Positions 23,828-32,146 are shown, numbered from the stretch's first letter. The stretch: DNA of 52,252 bases from Candidatus Aminicenantes bacterium UBA647 (GCA_002299555.1 DBOL01000001.1:39903-92154), one strand, 5' to 3'. The notes: generated by a model not told the origin, from the sequence alone. Numbers and translations: made by a program.

Positions 23828-24967
23828 ATGATAAAAAGAATTCTGTTATTAAGCTTGATATTGGTTTTTGCTCTAACCGGATTGGCTCAGGATAATGGAG
23901 CTGACTCAACTGAAATAAAAAGTGATGTTCCTGAAAAGGTTCAGCTAAGTCTGGATGGTCTTTTGAAAACCAGAACTTCTAACAATATTTACAGTTTGAA
24001 ATTACTTGATACTTATTATTATGTTCTGCAGAAATCAGTTTTTGTAAATATCCTTTTCACCGCTGAACTGGATGCGAAAATCGGAGAACTTGAGAAAGGG
24101 CTTAAAGATAAGTTTGATATAACTAAAGCTAAGTATGATGAATATGTATCTGAGATGGAAAAGAGGACAGCTGAGGAAAATTTAAAAATAGAAGAACAGA
24201 ACAAAAAGATCGAGGATATTACAAGAAAGGTTGCTTTAAAAAAATTTAACAAGCCTCAGTCTCCTGTTTATAAAAAGAGAGCGTCTTACCATAATCTGTA
24301 TCTGAAAGTTGTCAGGGATGGTGCTGAGTATCAAAAATTTAAAGCGCTGGTGCCATACAATGGGTTGAATGAGCTGGAGTATCTTTCATTCGGACTGATA
24401 TTGGAACCGGGGAAATATGATCTTCTCGTAGTTGTAGATGCTTATGATAATTCAGAAGACGGGACATTGCTTGCTGAGATAGAAGTTCCGAAACTAACAC
24501 TTTCAGATATTGCAGCACCAAAAAAAAATCTGGGTAATTCACGTCCTGTTTTCTATAAGAAAGTAAGTACTCTTCTTGAAGCTGAAAAAAGGTTTACAGT
24601 TGTGAGAGATAATTATCAGATCGGTATCGTGAAGCAAAAATTTTCACCATATACAGGTAATGAGTATAAGTTTAAGTCGGGGGATTCACCTATCCTGACA
24701 TTTTTCCTCAAGGGTGCAAAAATGGTTCAGAAAAATCCACCCTGGGATCTCACAGCAAATATTTCCATTGTGAATGGTAAGAAAAAGATATCATCTTTTA
24801 AGCCTGTAAAACTTCAGAACCCCTATTTTTTCCAACCGGTGAAGATCAACGGGAAGAAGGATAAGGAACTTGAAGCAGGGAAGTATTCGCTTGTTGTCGA
24901 GATCGTTGATAATAATCTGAAAGGCTCAAAAGGGAAGATCGTACTCCCGTTTGAAGTAATTAAATAA
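23828..24967 (+). CDS. Secreted hypothetical protein with coiled-coil segment
   Basis: A 379-residue exported protein of no recognised family. A signal peptide (about 1-20, ending TGLAQ) is followed by a mixed region, a charged helical segment (about 75-135, Glu/Lys-rich with coiled-coil spacing) and then two beta-rich domains (about 140-215 and 240-375) with Ig-like strand patterns such as LEPGKYDLLVVVDAYD and LEAGKYSLVVEIVDN, which resemble each other. The start is the ATG at 23828, well spaced from AGGAGG; an ATG at 23819 directly abuts that site. The following DUF362 gene is 16 bp away, so co-transcription is likely. A periplasmic or surface role is inferred. Confidence 0.75.
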   Translation: MIKRILLLSLILVFALTGLAQDNGADSTEIKSDVPEKVQLSLDGLLKTRTSNNIYSLKLLDTYYYVLQKSVFVNILFTAELDAKIGELEKGLKDKFDITKAKYDEYVSEMEKRTAEENLKIEEQNKKIEDITRKVALKKFNKPQSPVYKKRASYHNLYLKVVRDGAEYQKFKALVPYNGLNELEYLSFGLILEPGKYDLLVVVDAYDNSEDGTLLAEIEVPKLTLSDIAAPKKNLGNSRPVFYKKVSTLLEAEKRFTVVRDNYQIGIVKQKFSPYTGNEYKFKSGDSPILTFFLKGAKMVQKNPPWDLTANISIVNGKKKISSFKPVKLQNPYFFQPVKINGKKDKELEAGKYSLVVEIVDNNLKGSKGKIVLPFEVIK

Positions 24968-24983
24968 GATCTGAGAGCTTTTA

Positions 24984-26006
24984 ATGGAAAGAAAAGAAAT
25001 AGCAATTACTAAGGAGACCAGACAGGGAAAGTTTGTAAAAAAAATACTTGATGCTATAGGGCCACAACTTTCCATCAAATCATCGGATAAGGTGGCTATA
25101 AAAATAAATCTTTCCGGTTCCAGGGAAATATATGCGAACACACATTACGAGACAGTAGAAAGTCTGATCATATATCTGAGAGATAATTACGGAATTAATG
25201 ATATAACTGTTATTGAGGGGTCTGATGGAGCTTTTTTCACCAAAAAGAGTACCTGGGATATTTTTTATAAATTCAGGTACAAAGAAGTTGAACTTATGGG
25301 TGTAAAACTTCAGGACCTGGATGAATTGCCTCATGATAAAACGTTGGAAGTTGAAACGTTGACAGGGAAAAGAGAGGTCAGTTATGCTGAATTTGAAGCG
25401 GATTATACAATTTCTGTAGTCCCTCCAAAAACCCACCATTTGTTTCCCTGTATTTTGTCGATCCCCGGGCAAGCCGGCTATGTTAAGGCGGAAGAGAGAG
25501 GATTATTGTTCGGAGGTCTCCTGAACGATATTAAAAAACTAAGGATGTCTGATGAAGAGAGATATGCAAAGCAGCTGGATATAGCAGGAAGAAATTTTGC
25601 GAAATTATTAAAACAGATATCTCCTTCGCTTGTTATTGTAGACGGACTCTATGGAATGGAGGGGAAAGGCCCGATAAAAGGAAGTCCTGTTTTTCATGGA
25701 TTTGCGATTGCTTCAGAAGACCCCGTTCTTGCAGACTCTCTGGCAGCATATGTTATGGGATTTGAGGCAGATGACATTCCATATATTTATTACTCTTACA
25801 AGGAGGGTCTGGGAAACAACAGATGGCAGAATATAATTGGAGTAGATCCGGTTAAAGTGAAGTTCCCTTATCGTCCACATCCAAATTTCCAGAAACAAAA
25901 ATTGTGGAGGACAAAAACCCTGGGGAGTAATAGTGAAAGGGATAAGGATAAAAGAAATCACAGAAAAGATGGAAGAAACTTTGAAAGAAAAAATAAAACT
26001 CCTTAA
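24984..26006 (+). CDS. DUF362 domain protein
   Basis: A 340-residue protein. The DUF362 pattern is visible: VAIKINLSG near the N-terminus, VIEGSDG, PPKTHHLFP (family PKxKTH region), VDGLYGMEGKGPIKGSP and ASEDPVLADSLAAYVMG. Many DUF362 proteins carry a ferredoxin domain; this one has none and ends in a basic, low-complexity tail. The biochemical role is unknown, and the family is often found beside redox or cofactor genes. The larB frame begins inside its 3' end, so the two are translationally coupled. Confidence 0.78.
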   Translation: MERKEIAITKETRQGKFVKKILDAIGPQLSIKSSDKVAIKINLSGSREIYANTHYETVESLIIYLRDNYGINDITVIEGSDGAFFTKKSTWDIFYKFRYKEVELMGVKLQDLDELPHDKTLEVETLTGKREVSYAEFEADYTISVVPPKTHHLFPCILSIPGQAGYVKAEERGLLFGGLLNDIKKLRMSDEERYAKQLDIAGRNFAKLLKQISPSLVIVDGLYGMEGKGPIKGSPVFHGFAIASEDPVLADSLAAYVMGFEADDIPYIYYSYKEGLGNNRWQNIIGVDPVKVKFPYRPHPNFQKQKLWRTKTLGSNSERDKDKRNHRKDGRNFERKNKTP

Positions 26007-26727
26007 GGAAGGAAAGCTTTCTGAGGAAGAGTTCTACAAAATAATCGAACATTTCCCTTATAAAGATATCGGGGAGATCAAACTGGATTTCCATAGAAAG
26101 TTCAGAAGAGGGTTGCCGGAAGTAATCTATGGAAGTGGAAAAAGTACGGAACAATTGCGGAAAATAATAAATAAATTCGAAGAGCTGGGTGAGAATGTAC
26201 TTATTACAAGGATAAATCAGGGAAAAGCAGATGAACTTACAGGTGAATTTAAAGCGCTTAAATATTATCCGAAGGGGAACATTCTCACTTTTGACAGGGA
26301 GATAAGACCATCTTTGGATGGAAAGATCCTTATCCTTACTGCTGGAGCATCGGATGAAAAGGTTGCTGAGGAGGCTTTTATTTCAGCAAAATATTTTGGG
26401 AACATCGTTGAGAAAGAATATGATGTGGGGGTTGCATGTATAAATCGTATTCTTGATCTCAGAGAAAAACTGAATGACTATTCTGTTCTGATAGTTGTTG
26501 CCGGAATGGAGGGAGCATTACCTTCGGTAGTTGCCGGGTTGACAGCGACACCGGTTATAGCAGTTCCTACTTCTGTCGGATATGGAGCAAATTTTGGTGG
26601 AATAGCCGCCCTTTTATCGATGCTGAATTCCTGTGCGGGGGGAATGAGTGTTGTAAATATTGATAATGGTTTCGGTGCTGCATTTCAGGCAACTTTGATA
26701 AACAGAAAAATCAGCGGAAAAGGTTAG
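25933..26727 (+). CDS. larB: LarB, nickel-pincer cofactor biosynthesis carboxylase/hydrolase
   Basis: A 264-residue protein with an N-terminal helical segment (KLSEEEFYKIIEHFPYKDIG), the family LDFHRKFRRGLPEVIYG and a C-terminal AIR-carboxylase-like domain (LILTAGASDEKVAEEA, VVAGMEGALPSVVAGL, PTSVGYGANFGGIAALLSMLNSCAGG). LarB carboxylates and hydrolyses nicotinic acid adenine dinucleotide in the first step of the nickel-pincer (NPN) cofactor of lactate racemase LarA. The GTG at 25933 has GGGGAG 7 bases upstream; an ATG at 25969 matches the family start but has no ribosome-binding site. larA, larC and larE are not nearby. Its end overlaps coaD tail-to-tail by 4 bp. Confidence 0.9.
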   Translation: MKGIRIKEITEKMEETLKEKIKLLKEGKLSEEEFYKIIEHFPYKDIGEIKLDFHRKFRRGLPEVIYGSGKSTEQLRKIINKFEELGENVLITRINQGKADELTGEFKALKYYPKGNILTFDREIRPSLDGKILILTAGASDEKVAEEAFISAKYFGNIVEKEYDVGVACINRILDLREKLNDYSVLIVVAGMEGALPSVVAGLTATPVIAVPTSVGYGANFGGIAALLSMLNSCAGGMSVVNIDNGFGAAFQATLINRKISGKG

Positions 26728-27227
26728 TCTTCTGTTTTTTTAGAGTATTTTTCTTTTAGCTTTTTATCAACAATATCGGGAACCATGGATTTGATCTCGC
26801 CACCGAACTTATAAATTTCCTTGACCAGTTTTGAACTGAGGAATGAGTATGAGATAGAAGGTACAAGAAAAATTGTTTCGATCTTATCTTTAATGCTTCT
26901 GTTCATGAGAGCCATTTGGAATTCGATCTCAAAATCAGATATTGCTCTTAATCCTCTTACAACTGTGAATGCATTCTTCCTCTCAAGGTAATCAACGAGG
27001 AGTCCTTCGAAATAATCTATTTCAATATTTTTATGGCTTTTAAAAGTTTCCTCCATAATTGCAATTCTTTCCTCGAGCGAAAAAAGATATGTTTTGGAAG
27101 GGTTTTTTAAGGCTGTAACAATGATCTTGTCAAACAACTTCAGGCCTCTTTCAATTATATCAATGTGCCCGTTGGTCAGTGGGTCATATGATCCCGGATA
27201 TACTGCTGTTCTATTACCCATTTTCAT
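26724..27227 (-). CDS. coaD: Phosphopantetheine adenylyltransferase
   Basis: A 167-residue nucleotidyltransferase that makes dephospho-CoA from 4'-phosphopantetheine and ATP. The signature YPGSYDPLTNGHIDII holds the T/HxGH-type motif; FSLEERIAIMEE and VVRGLRAISDFEIEFQMALMNR are the substrate-binding segments, and SISYSFLSSKLVKEI closes the domain. The start overlaps the upstream kinase gene by 14 bp. MKMG or MG may be the true N-terminus. It is the third gene of a minus-strand operon with a dCMP deaminase and a P-loop kinase. Confidence 0.95.
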   Translation of the reverse strand: MKMGNRTAVYPGSYDPLTNGHIDIIERGLKLFDKIIVTALKNPSKTYLFSLEERIAIMEETFKSHKNIEIDYFEGLLVDYLERKNAFTVVRGLRAISDFEIEFQMALMNRSIKDKIETIFLVPSISYSFLSSKLVKEIYKFGGEIKSMVPDIVDKKLKEKYSKKTED

Positions 27228-27789
27228 CCTCCATCAGCTTTAAAGTTTTAAGAACTTGTGTCCTTAGATCATCAAGGCTTCCGTTATTATCGATAAAATA
27301 ATCTGAAATTTCAACACATTTTCCAACCTGCTGTCCTCCCACTGGTTCGTTTATGCCCCACTCTCTGTCCAGTCTCATATTGAGCTGTGAAATATCTGCA
27401 ACATCAGTATCCCTCAATCTATCCTTCAATCTTTTAAGAATCAGTTCTCTGTCAGATCGTATCGCAACTAAAAAAAAAGGACTCAGGTTCTTTAGTTCGA
27501 ACACTTCATGGGGATTTCTTATCCCGTCAATGATCCATTTATTACCGGGTGATTCCGATAATTTTTCATATATTCTTTTCCCCAGAATGCCGGGTCCGCC
27601 TTCACTTCTCAACCTGTTCCCTATATTCTGCATTTCACTTCGTGAGACAGGTTTTGCAGCTAAAGCAACTTCTTCCCTGACAATATCAGATAGGGATATG
27701 TACTTGTATCCAAATTCCTCAAGAATCTTTACAACTTCACCTTTTCCGGAAGCCATCATTCCAGTGAGTCCTATATAGTCAATTTTCAT
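27214..27789 (-). CDS. P-loop nucleotide or dephospho-CoA kinase-like protein
   Basis: A 191-residue P-loop protein. Walker A is GMMASGKG, with Gly after Lys as in adenylate kinases. SLSDIVREEVALAAKP, RLRSEGGPGILGKRI and WIIDGIRNPHEVFEL resemble the UPF0200/COG0237-like kinases found in archaea and candidate bacteria rather than classical CoaE or thymidylate kinase. It overlaps coaD by 14 bp and follows a dCMP deaminase by 10 bp. Both dephospho-CoA kinase and deoxynucleoside-monophosphate kinase activity would fit the neighbours; neither is shown by the sequence. Confidence 0.7.
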   Translation of the reverse strand: MKIDYIGLTGMMASGKGEVVKILEEFGYKYISLSDIVREEVALAAKPVSRSEMQNIGNRLRSEGGPGILGKRIYEKLSESPGNKWIIDGIRNPHEVFELKNLSPFFLVAIRSDRELILKRLKDRLRDTDVADISQLNMRLDREWGINEPVGGQQVGKCVEISDYFIDNNGSLDDLRTQVLKTLKLMEDENG

Positions 27790-27799
27790 TTATCTGCTG

Positions 27800-28315
27800 T
27801 TACCCTTTGTATTTAAATTTGTCATCAATAATATCCGATTCCTGCCACTCTTTGATCCACTCATCGGTTGTGAAAACTTTATAATGTTCTTTCTTGTCAC
27901 TCAATGAACAGATAACTCTGTTTATTCCGCTGTTTATGATCATTTTCTTGCAAATGAAACAGGGAAAAGCATCTATGTCTGCCCCGGTAATTCTTGATTT
28001 GCCATAAATATAAATGTCGCCGCCGATTGTACTTACTCCCGCTCTCGCTGCATTTATTATTGCATTCTGCTCTGCGTGAACCGATCTGCACATCTCATAT
28101 TGAGTACCTGAAGGGATTTTAAGTTTTTGCCTGAGGCAGAAATTGTGTTCCAATGAACTTTTTGTTTTGCGAGGTGCTCCGACATAGCCTGTTGCAATGA
28201 TCTGATCTTCATTTACAATAATTGAACCTATCAATACTTTGAGACAGGTAGAACGGCTTGAGACCACTTTGGCAATATCAAGATAATATTCAATTTTTTC
28301 CGGTCTTTCGATCAT
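27800..28315 (-). CDS. dCMP deaminase (ComEB-type)
   Basis: A 171-residue zinc-dependent deaminase. The catalytic HAE is in SVHAEQNAIINAARAG and the two zinc cysteines are in PCFICKKMIINSG. The early CLKVLIGSIIV, ATGYVGAPRKTKSS and C-terminal KEHYKVF match deoxycytidylate deaminases, which convert dCMP to dUMP for thymidylate synthesis. AAGGAG lies 8 bases before the ATG. It is the first gene of the operon with the P-loop kinase and coaD. In its leader, about 28335-28357, CCGGT/ACCGG can form a small hairpin. Confidence 0.88.
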   Translation of the reverse strand: MIERPEKIEYYLDIAKVVSSRSTCLKVLIGSIIVNEDQIIATGYVGAPRKTKSSLEHNFCLRQKLKIPSGTQYEMCRSVHAEQNAIINAARAGVSTIGGDIYIYGKSRITGADIDAFPCFICKKMIINSGINRVICSLSDKKEHYKVFTTDEWIKEWQESDIIDDKFKYKG

Positions 28316-28366
28316 ATGGTCAACTCCTTCAATCAGATCCGGTGTCCAACCGGGGATTTGTAAGTG

Positions 28367-28372
28367 ATTATA
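28367..28372 (-). promoter_or_regulatory. Minus-10 element of the dCMP deaminase operon
   Basis: A perfect TATAAT on the minus strand, preceded at 17 bp only by a weak TTTTCT. Transcription near 28360 would give a leader of about 45 bases containing a small hairpin and AAGGAG. Confidence 0.35.
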
Positions 28373-28441
28373 GCATAATGGCTGAAAACAGAAAATGATA
28401 GATGAACGATTACACCAGCGAAGTATTCAGGATGCCAATTG

Positions 28442-28470
28442 TTGTTTTTTAACGAAATATGAGGTAAAAT
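28442..28470 (+). promoter_or_regulatory. Promoter of the Ni-SOD gene
   Basis: TTGTTT (28442-28447), a 17-bp spacer and TAAAAT (28465-28470). The predicted start near 28477 lies downstream of the ATG at 28471, which supports the second ATG at 28489 as the true start. Confidence 0.45.
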
Positions 28471-28488
28471 ATGATTTTGGAGAAAAAA

Positions 28489-28929
28489 ATGAAAAATATA
28501 AAAATAATTTTAGTGATAATAGTGTTGACCATGATTACCGTGAATGTATCAGCTCATTGTGAAATTCCATGCGGGATCTATGAAGATTCTTTGAGGATAA
28601 GTCTGATCAGAGAGCATGTTACAACGATAGAAAAATCGATGAATCAGATATTGAAACTGGAAAAAGAAAATAACCTGAATTACAACCAGCTGGTTAGATG
28701 GATAAATAACAAAGAGGTGCATGCAGAAAAACTGCAGAATATAGTTACACAATATTTTATGACCCAGAGGATCAAAGTTGATGCAATGGATTATAATAAA
28801 AAAATATCTACACTTCATAAACTCCTTATTTATTCAATGAAGAGCAAGCAGACCACAGACCTGAAGAACATTAAAGTCTTACGTTCACTTGTTGATCAGT
28901 TCGAAGGCCTCTACATTAAGAAAAAATAG
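28489..28929 (+). CDS. sodN: Nickel superoxide dismutase, exported
   Basis: A 146-residue precursor. Residues 1-22 form a signal peptide ending VSA, and the mature protein would begin HCEIPCGIY. That is the Ni-hook of nickel SOD (consensus HCxxPCGxY) with His1, Cys2, Cys6 and Tyr9 in place. The rest is a four-helix bundle of about 120 residues. Ni-SOD needs a free N-terminal histidine; in Streptomyces the peptidase SodX removes a propeptide, whereas here signal peptidase would expose His1. No sodX is nearby. GGAG lies 6 bases before the ATG at 28489; an ATG at 28471 is the alternative. It converts superoxide to oxygen and peroxide, probably in the periplasm. Confidence 0.92.
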   Translation: MKNIKIILVIIVLTMITVNVSAHCEIPCGIYEDSLRISLIREHVTTIEKSMNQILKLEKENNLNYNQLVRWINNKEVHAEKLQNIVTQYFMTQRIKVDAMDYNKKISTLHKLLIYSMKSKQTTDLKNIKVLRSLVDQFEGLYIKKK

Positions 28930-28962
28930 ACTCCCGGGTTTTTACCTTTTCCTGATTTTTTA

Positions 28963-28983
28963 ATGCGACTTTATTAGTCGCAT
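28963..28983. repeat. 8-bp perfect inverted repeat between sodN and the metal permease gene
   Basis: ATGCGACT (28963-28970) and AGTCGCAT (28976-28983) are exact inverted repeats around TTATT. A second weak repeat, GGAG/CTCC, lies at 28985-28999 around TTTTT. It could be a terminator of sodN, although the T run is not directly after the stem, or an operator for the permease gene that starts 47 bp downstream. Confidence 0.5.
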
Positions 28984-29030
28984 AGGAGAGGTTTTTACTC
29001 CCTGATTGTCTGATTACTAATGGAAGAATA

Positions 29031-30239
29031 ATGGGAAAATTTTTACAAAATTTTATTGATGAGACGATCTTTCTTTTTCTTGAGATCAGTCCTTACCTGA
29101 TCATCGGGTTCTTATTTGCAGGAATAGTTCATACTATTCTTGGTGAGTCCTATGTTAAGAAACATTTTTCAAAAAGTGGAATAGTTTCTACCGTTAAGGC
29201 AACAATTCTGGGAATACCCCTCCCCATCTGCTCCTGCGGTGTTATACCTATAGCTGAGGGGTTAAGAAAAGATGGTGCATCTAAGAGTTCTGTTATGTCA
29301 TTCCTCGTCTCCACACCTTCAAGTGGAGTTGATTCTATATTTGCGACTTATGCACTAATGGGCCCTGTTTTTGCTGTATTCAGGCCTATTGCATCTCTTA
29401 TTTCCGGAATTATTGTTGGTATAGCAACACATTTTAATGAAAAAGAGATCGATTCTTATAAAGAGACCGGAAAGGAAGTTAAGAAAAAGAAGAGTATCAG
29501 AGATGCTCTGGTTTATGGGTTCAAGGTCCTTCCCTCAGAGATAGCCCAATGGCTTCTTGCAGGAGTGGTGATCGGTGGATTGATATCTGCACTGATCCCT
29601 CACGACTTTGCTGCCACCTATCTTTCAACTCCTTTCCTGCACTACTTTGTTATCTTGCTTATATCTGTTCCACTCTATGTCTGTGCCACAGGATCTATTC
29701 CGATAGCAGCGTCTCTTCTGATGAAGGGAATATTGCCTGGAGCAGTTCTTGCTTTTCTTATTGCCGGCCCGGCAACAAATACTGTTACATTGTCATTTGT
29801 ATGGAAGAGACTGGGGAAAAAAATAGCAGTGATCTATCTGATATCAATTGTACTTACATCTATCATTCTTGGCATCATTTTTGATCTTCTTGTGGGGGAT
29901 TTTAATATTACACAGATATCATCCCACGATCATGCCGAAAGTGGACCGGGAGCAGTTATGCTGATCTCGGGAATAGTATTGATGTTACTTTTAATAAACA
30001 GCAGATATGATCTGTTAAGATTGATCAAAAAAAATGGAAATAAAAATATGGAAAAGATAAAAGTGTCAGATATAAGTTGCAATCATTGCAGGATGACCAT
30101 TATGAATACTTTACAACCGGTTCATGGGATCGGTAATCTGGAAGTTCTTATCGATGAAAAAGAAGTCAGGTATGATGGTAAAGCCGGATTGGAACTAGTG
30201 AAAGAGAAGATCAGAGAAGCAGGTTTTAAGCCTGAATAA
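29031..30239 (+). CDS. Metal-efflux permease (SO_0444/UPF0718 type) with C-terminal HMA domain
   Basis: A 402-residue inner-membrane protein. About eight transmembrane helices carry the family motifs IPLPICSCGVIPIAEGLR, STPSSGVDSI and AGPATNT. A charged loop of about 40 residues splits the two permease halves. After a His/Asp-rich segment (SSHDHAES) and a last helix, residues about 335-402 form a heavy-metal-associated domain with the metal site SCNHC. This matches the SO_0444 family of Cu/Zn efflux permeases. The fused HMA domain probably delivers or senses the metal. The ribosome-binding site is GGAAG. It follows the Ni-SOD gene by about 100 bp and converges on dnaK. Confidence 0.85.
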   Translation: MGKFLQNFIDETIFLFLEISPYLIIGFLFAGIVHTILGESYVKKHFSKSGIVSTVKATILGIPLPICSCGVIPIAEGLRKDGASKSSVMSFLVSTPSSGVDSIFATYALMGPVFAVFRPIASLISGIIVGIATHFNEKEIDSYKETGKEVKKKKSIRDALVYGFKVLPSEIAQWLLAGVVIGGLISALIPHDFAATYLSTPFLHYFVILLISVPLYVCATGSIPIAASLLMKGILPGAVLAFLIAGPATNTVTLSFVWKRLGKKIAVIYLISIVLTSIILGIIFDLLVGDFNITQISSHDHAESGPGAVMLISGIVLMLLLINSRYDLLRLIKKNGNKNMEKIKVSDISCNHCRMTIMNTLQPVHGIGNLEVLIDEKEVRYDGKAGLELVKEKIREAGFKPE

Positions 30240-30245
30240 AAATTT

Positions 30246-32126
30246 TTAATCTACAAAGTCTTTAGGTACTTTTAAGAAAGGGTTAGTGTCATCTTTCTTC
30301 TCTTTTTTCTGTTCAGGTTTCCCTTCTCCTTTCTGCTTTGCATCCGCCTGGATTATTACTTTGATATCTTCCTGGAACATCAGTGATTTTTTTTTTAGTT
30401 TTTGTAATTTTCCGGAATCATCGGTCTCAATATCGATCAGGATTTGCTTTCTTACGGAATCACATTCATCTCTTATATCTTTGCCAAGATCCCTATTCTT
30501 GCTGGAAACCTCAAGGTAATAAGCAACAAGTTTGATATCCTCTTTAAGTACTTTTATGTCAGCCATTTCCTCTTCGAAAGACTCTGCTTCTGAATATTTT
30601 TCCTTCAGATCTTCAATCTCAGTATTTTCCAGCAGGCCTGAATGGAGGACGCGGATCTCCTTACTGTTCTGAGTGGAAAGGTCAATAGCGGAAGCAAGGA
30701 GGATCCCATTAATATCAATGTTGAATGCTACTTCGACCCTTGGTTCCCCGGCGGGAGAAGGTTTTATCCCACTGAGAATAAATTTCCCGAGGAGTTTATT
30801 GTTTTCAGTCTTGTTGGATTCACCCTGGAAAACATCTATTTCTACTTCTGATTGATCATTTTCTGCTGTGGAGAAAACCATGCTTTTTGAGACGGGGATG
30901 GTTGTATTTGCCTTAATAAGTTTGGTGAAGACCCCTCCATGAGTTTTAACCCCCAGTGACATCGCTATTACATCGATAAGGAGAATATCTCTGCTTTCAC
31001 CTGTTGTGATAGCTCCTTGTATTGCGGCACCCATTGCGACTATTTCATCCGGATTTGCCTTTTTCCCCGGATCTTTCTTGAAAAATTCCTTTAATCTGCT
31101 TTGGATAAGGGGTATTCTGGTAGTCCCCCCCACAAGAAGAATATCATCAAGATCTTCAGGAGATATTCCTGCGGCCTTGATAGCCCGTTCACAAATATCT
31201 ATGGTCTCGTCCACCTTCTTTTCTATGAGTTTTTCAAACTCCTCCCTGGTGATATCTCTTTGGAAATTTATCGGACCCTCATCTGAATCAGCCAGAAACG
31301 GGAGGCTTATTTCGTATGACAATTCAGATGAAAGCGCTTTCTTAGCTTTTTCCGCTTCATCCCGAAGTCTCTGGATCGCCACTCTATCATCGCTGAGGTC
31401 AGCGCCGGTCGTATCTAATATTTCTTTGATAAATTCCTGGGTCAGTATTATATCGAAATCATCTCCACCTATATTTATATCACCTGCAGTTGAAAGGACC
31501 TTTATTACTTCATCCTGAATATCAAGTATGGAAACATCAATGGTACCTCCACCGAAATCATAAACGAGTATTTTTCTCTCTCCTTTGAGCTTTGTGGAGA
31601 ATGACAGGGAGGCGGCTGTGGGTTCATTTATTATTCTTTTTACTTTCAGTCCTGCTATCTCACCTGCATCCCTTGTGGACTGACGCTGAGAATCATTAAA
31701 ATATGCCGGAACTGTTAAAATTGCACCATCGATAGTATCTTTAATATGATTTTCTGCTGCTCTTTTGAGTTCCATCATTATCATTGCAGAAATTTCTTCA
31801 GCAGAATAGAGGACATCATCGATCTTTATTCTGAGCTTATCATCTTTATCCTCAATGATCTCGTAATTGAATTGATACAGGTAGGGTTTTACTTCAGAAT
31901 ATCTTTTCCCCATAAGCCTTTTAACAGAATGAACAGTATTAGTGTTCATTACCATCTGGCTCTTTGCCGGATTCCCGACGAGAATCTTATTGTCCTTTGT
32001 AAAAGCTACCAGAGATGGCATAATTCTCTCACCTTGAAAGCTGAGAGCTATTTCCGCACCATTTTCACCCATATAGGATACAACAGAATTAGTCGTCCCT
32101 AAGTCAATCCCAATGATCTTACCCAT
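30246..32126 (-). CDS. dnaK: Chaperone DnaK (Hsp70)
   Basis: A 626-residue Hsp70 with the actin-like ATPase domain (about 1-370: GIDLGTTNSVVSYMG, VPAYFNDSQRQSTRDAG, YDFGGGTIDVSI, LVGGTTRIPLIQ), the linker and the substrate-binding domain with helical lid. It ends in a charged tail without the EEVD or EVxDD motif typical of some DnaKs. It refolds proteins with DnaJ and GrpE, neither of which is adjacent. GAGAGGAATAA gives a ribosome-binding site and a promoter lies at 32147-32175. No CIRCE element is visible, so HrcA control is not supported. Confidence 0.95.
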   Translation of the reverse strand: MGKIIGIDLGTTNSVVSYMGENGAEIALSFQGERIMPSLVAFTKDNKILVGNPAKSQMVMNTNTVHSVKRLMGKRYSEVKPYLYQFNYEIIEDKDDKLRIKIDDVLYSAEEISAMIMMELKRAAENHIKDTIDGAILTVPAYFNDSQRQSTRDAGEIAGLKVKRIINEPTAASLSFSTKLKGERKILVYDFGGGTIDVSILDIQDEVIKVLSTAGDINIGGDDFDIILTQEFIKEILDTTGADLSDDRVAIQRLRDEAEKAKKALSSELSYEISLPFLADSDEGPINFQRDITREEFEKLIEKKVDETIDICERAIKAAGISPEDLDDILLVGGTTRIPLIQSRLKEFFKKDPGKKANPDEIVAMGAAIQGAITTGESRDILLIDVIAMSLGVKTHGGVFTKLIKANTTIPVSKSMVFSTAENDQSEVEIDVFQGESNKTENNKLLGKFILSGIKPSPAGEPRVEVAFNIDINGILLASAIDLSTQNSKEIRVLHSGLLENTEIEDLKEKYSEAESFEEEMADIKVLKEDIKLVAYYLEVSSKNRDLGKDIRDECDSVRKQILIDIETDDSGKLQKLKKKSLMFQEDIKVIIQADAKQKGEGKPEQKKEKKDDTNPFLKVPKDFVD

Positions 32127-32146
32127 TTATTCCTCTCTCCGGTTTG

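Noticed and set aside
28471..28488. Upstream ATG as start of the Ni-SOD gene
   Set aside because: The predicted minus-10 box abuts this ATG and the transcript would begin downstream; the next ATG has GGAG and gives a compact signal peptide. It remains a weaker alternative.
31006..31518. Long open frame opposite dnaK (plus strand)
   Set aside because: It is the antisense shadow of a highly conserved Hsp70; no ribosome-binding site and Ser/Ile/Phe-rich composition typical of antisense frames.
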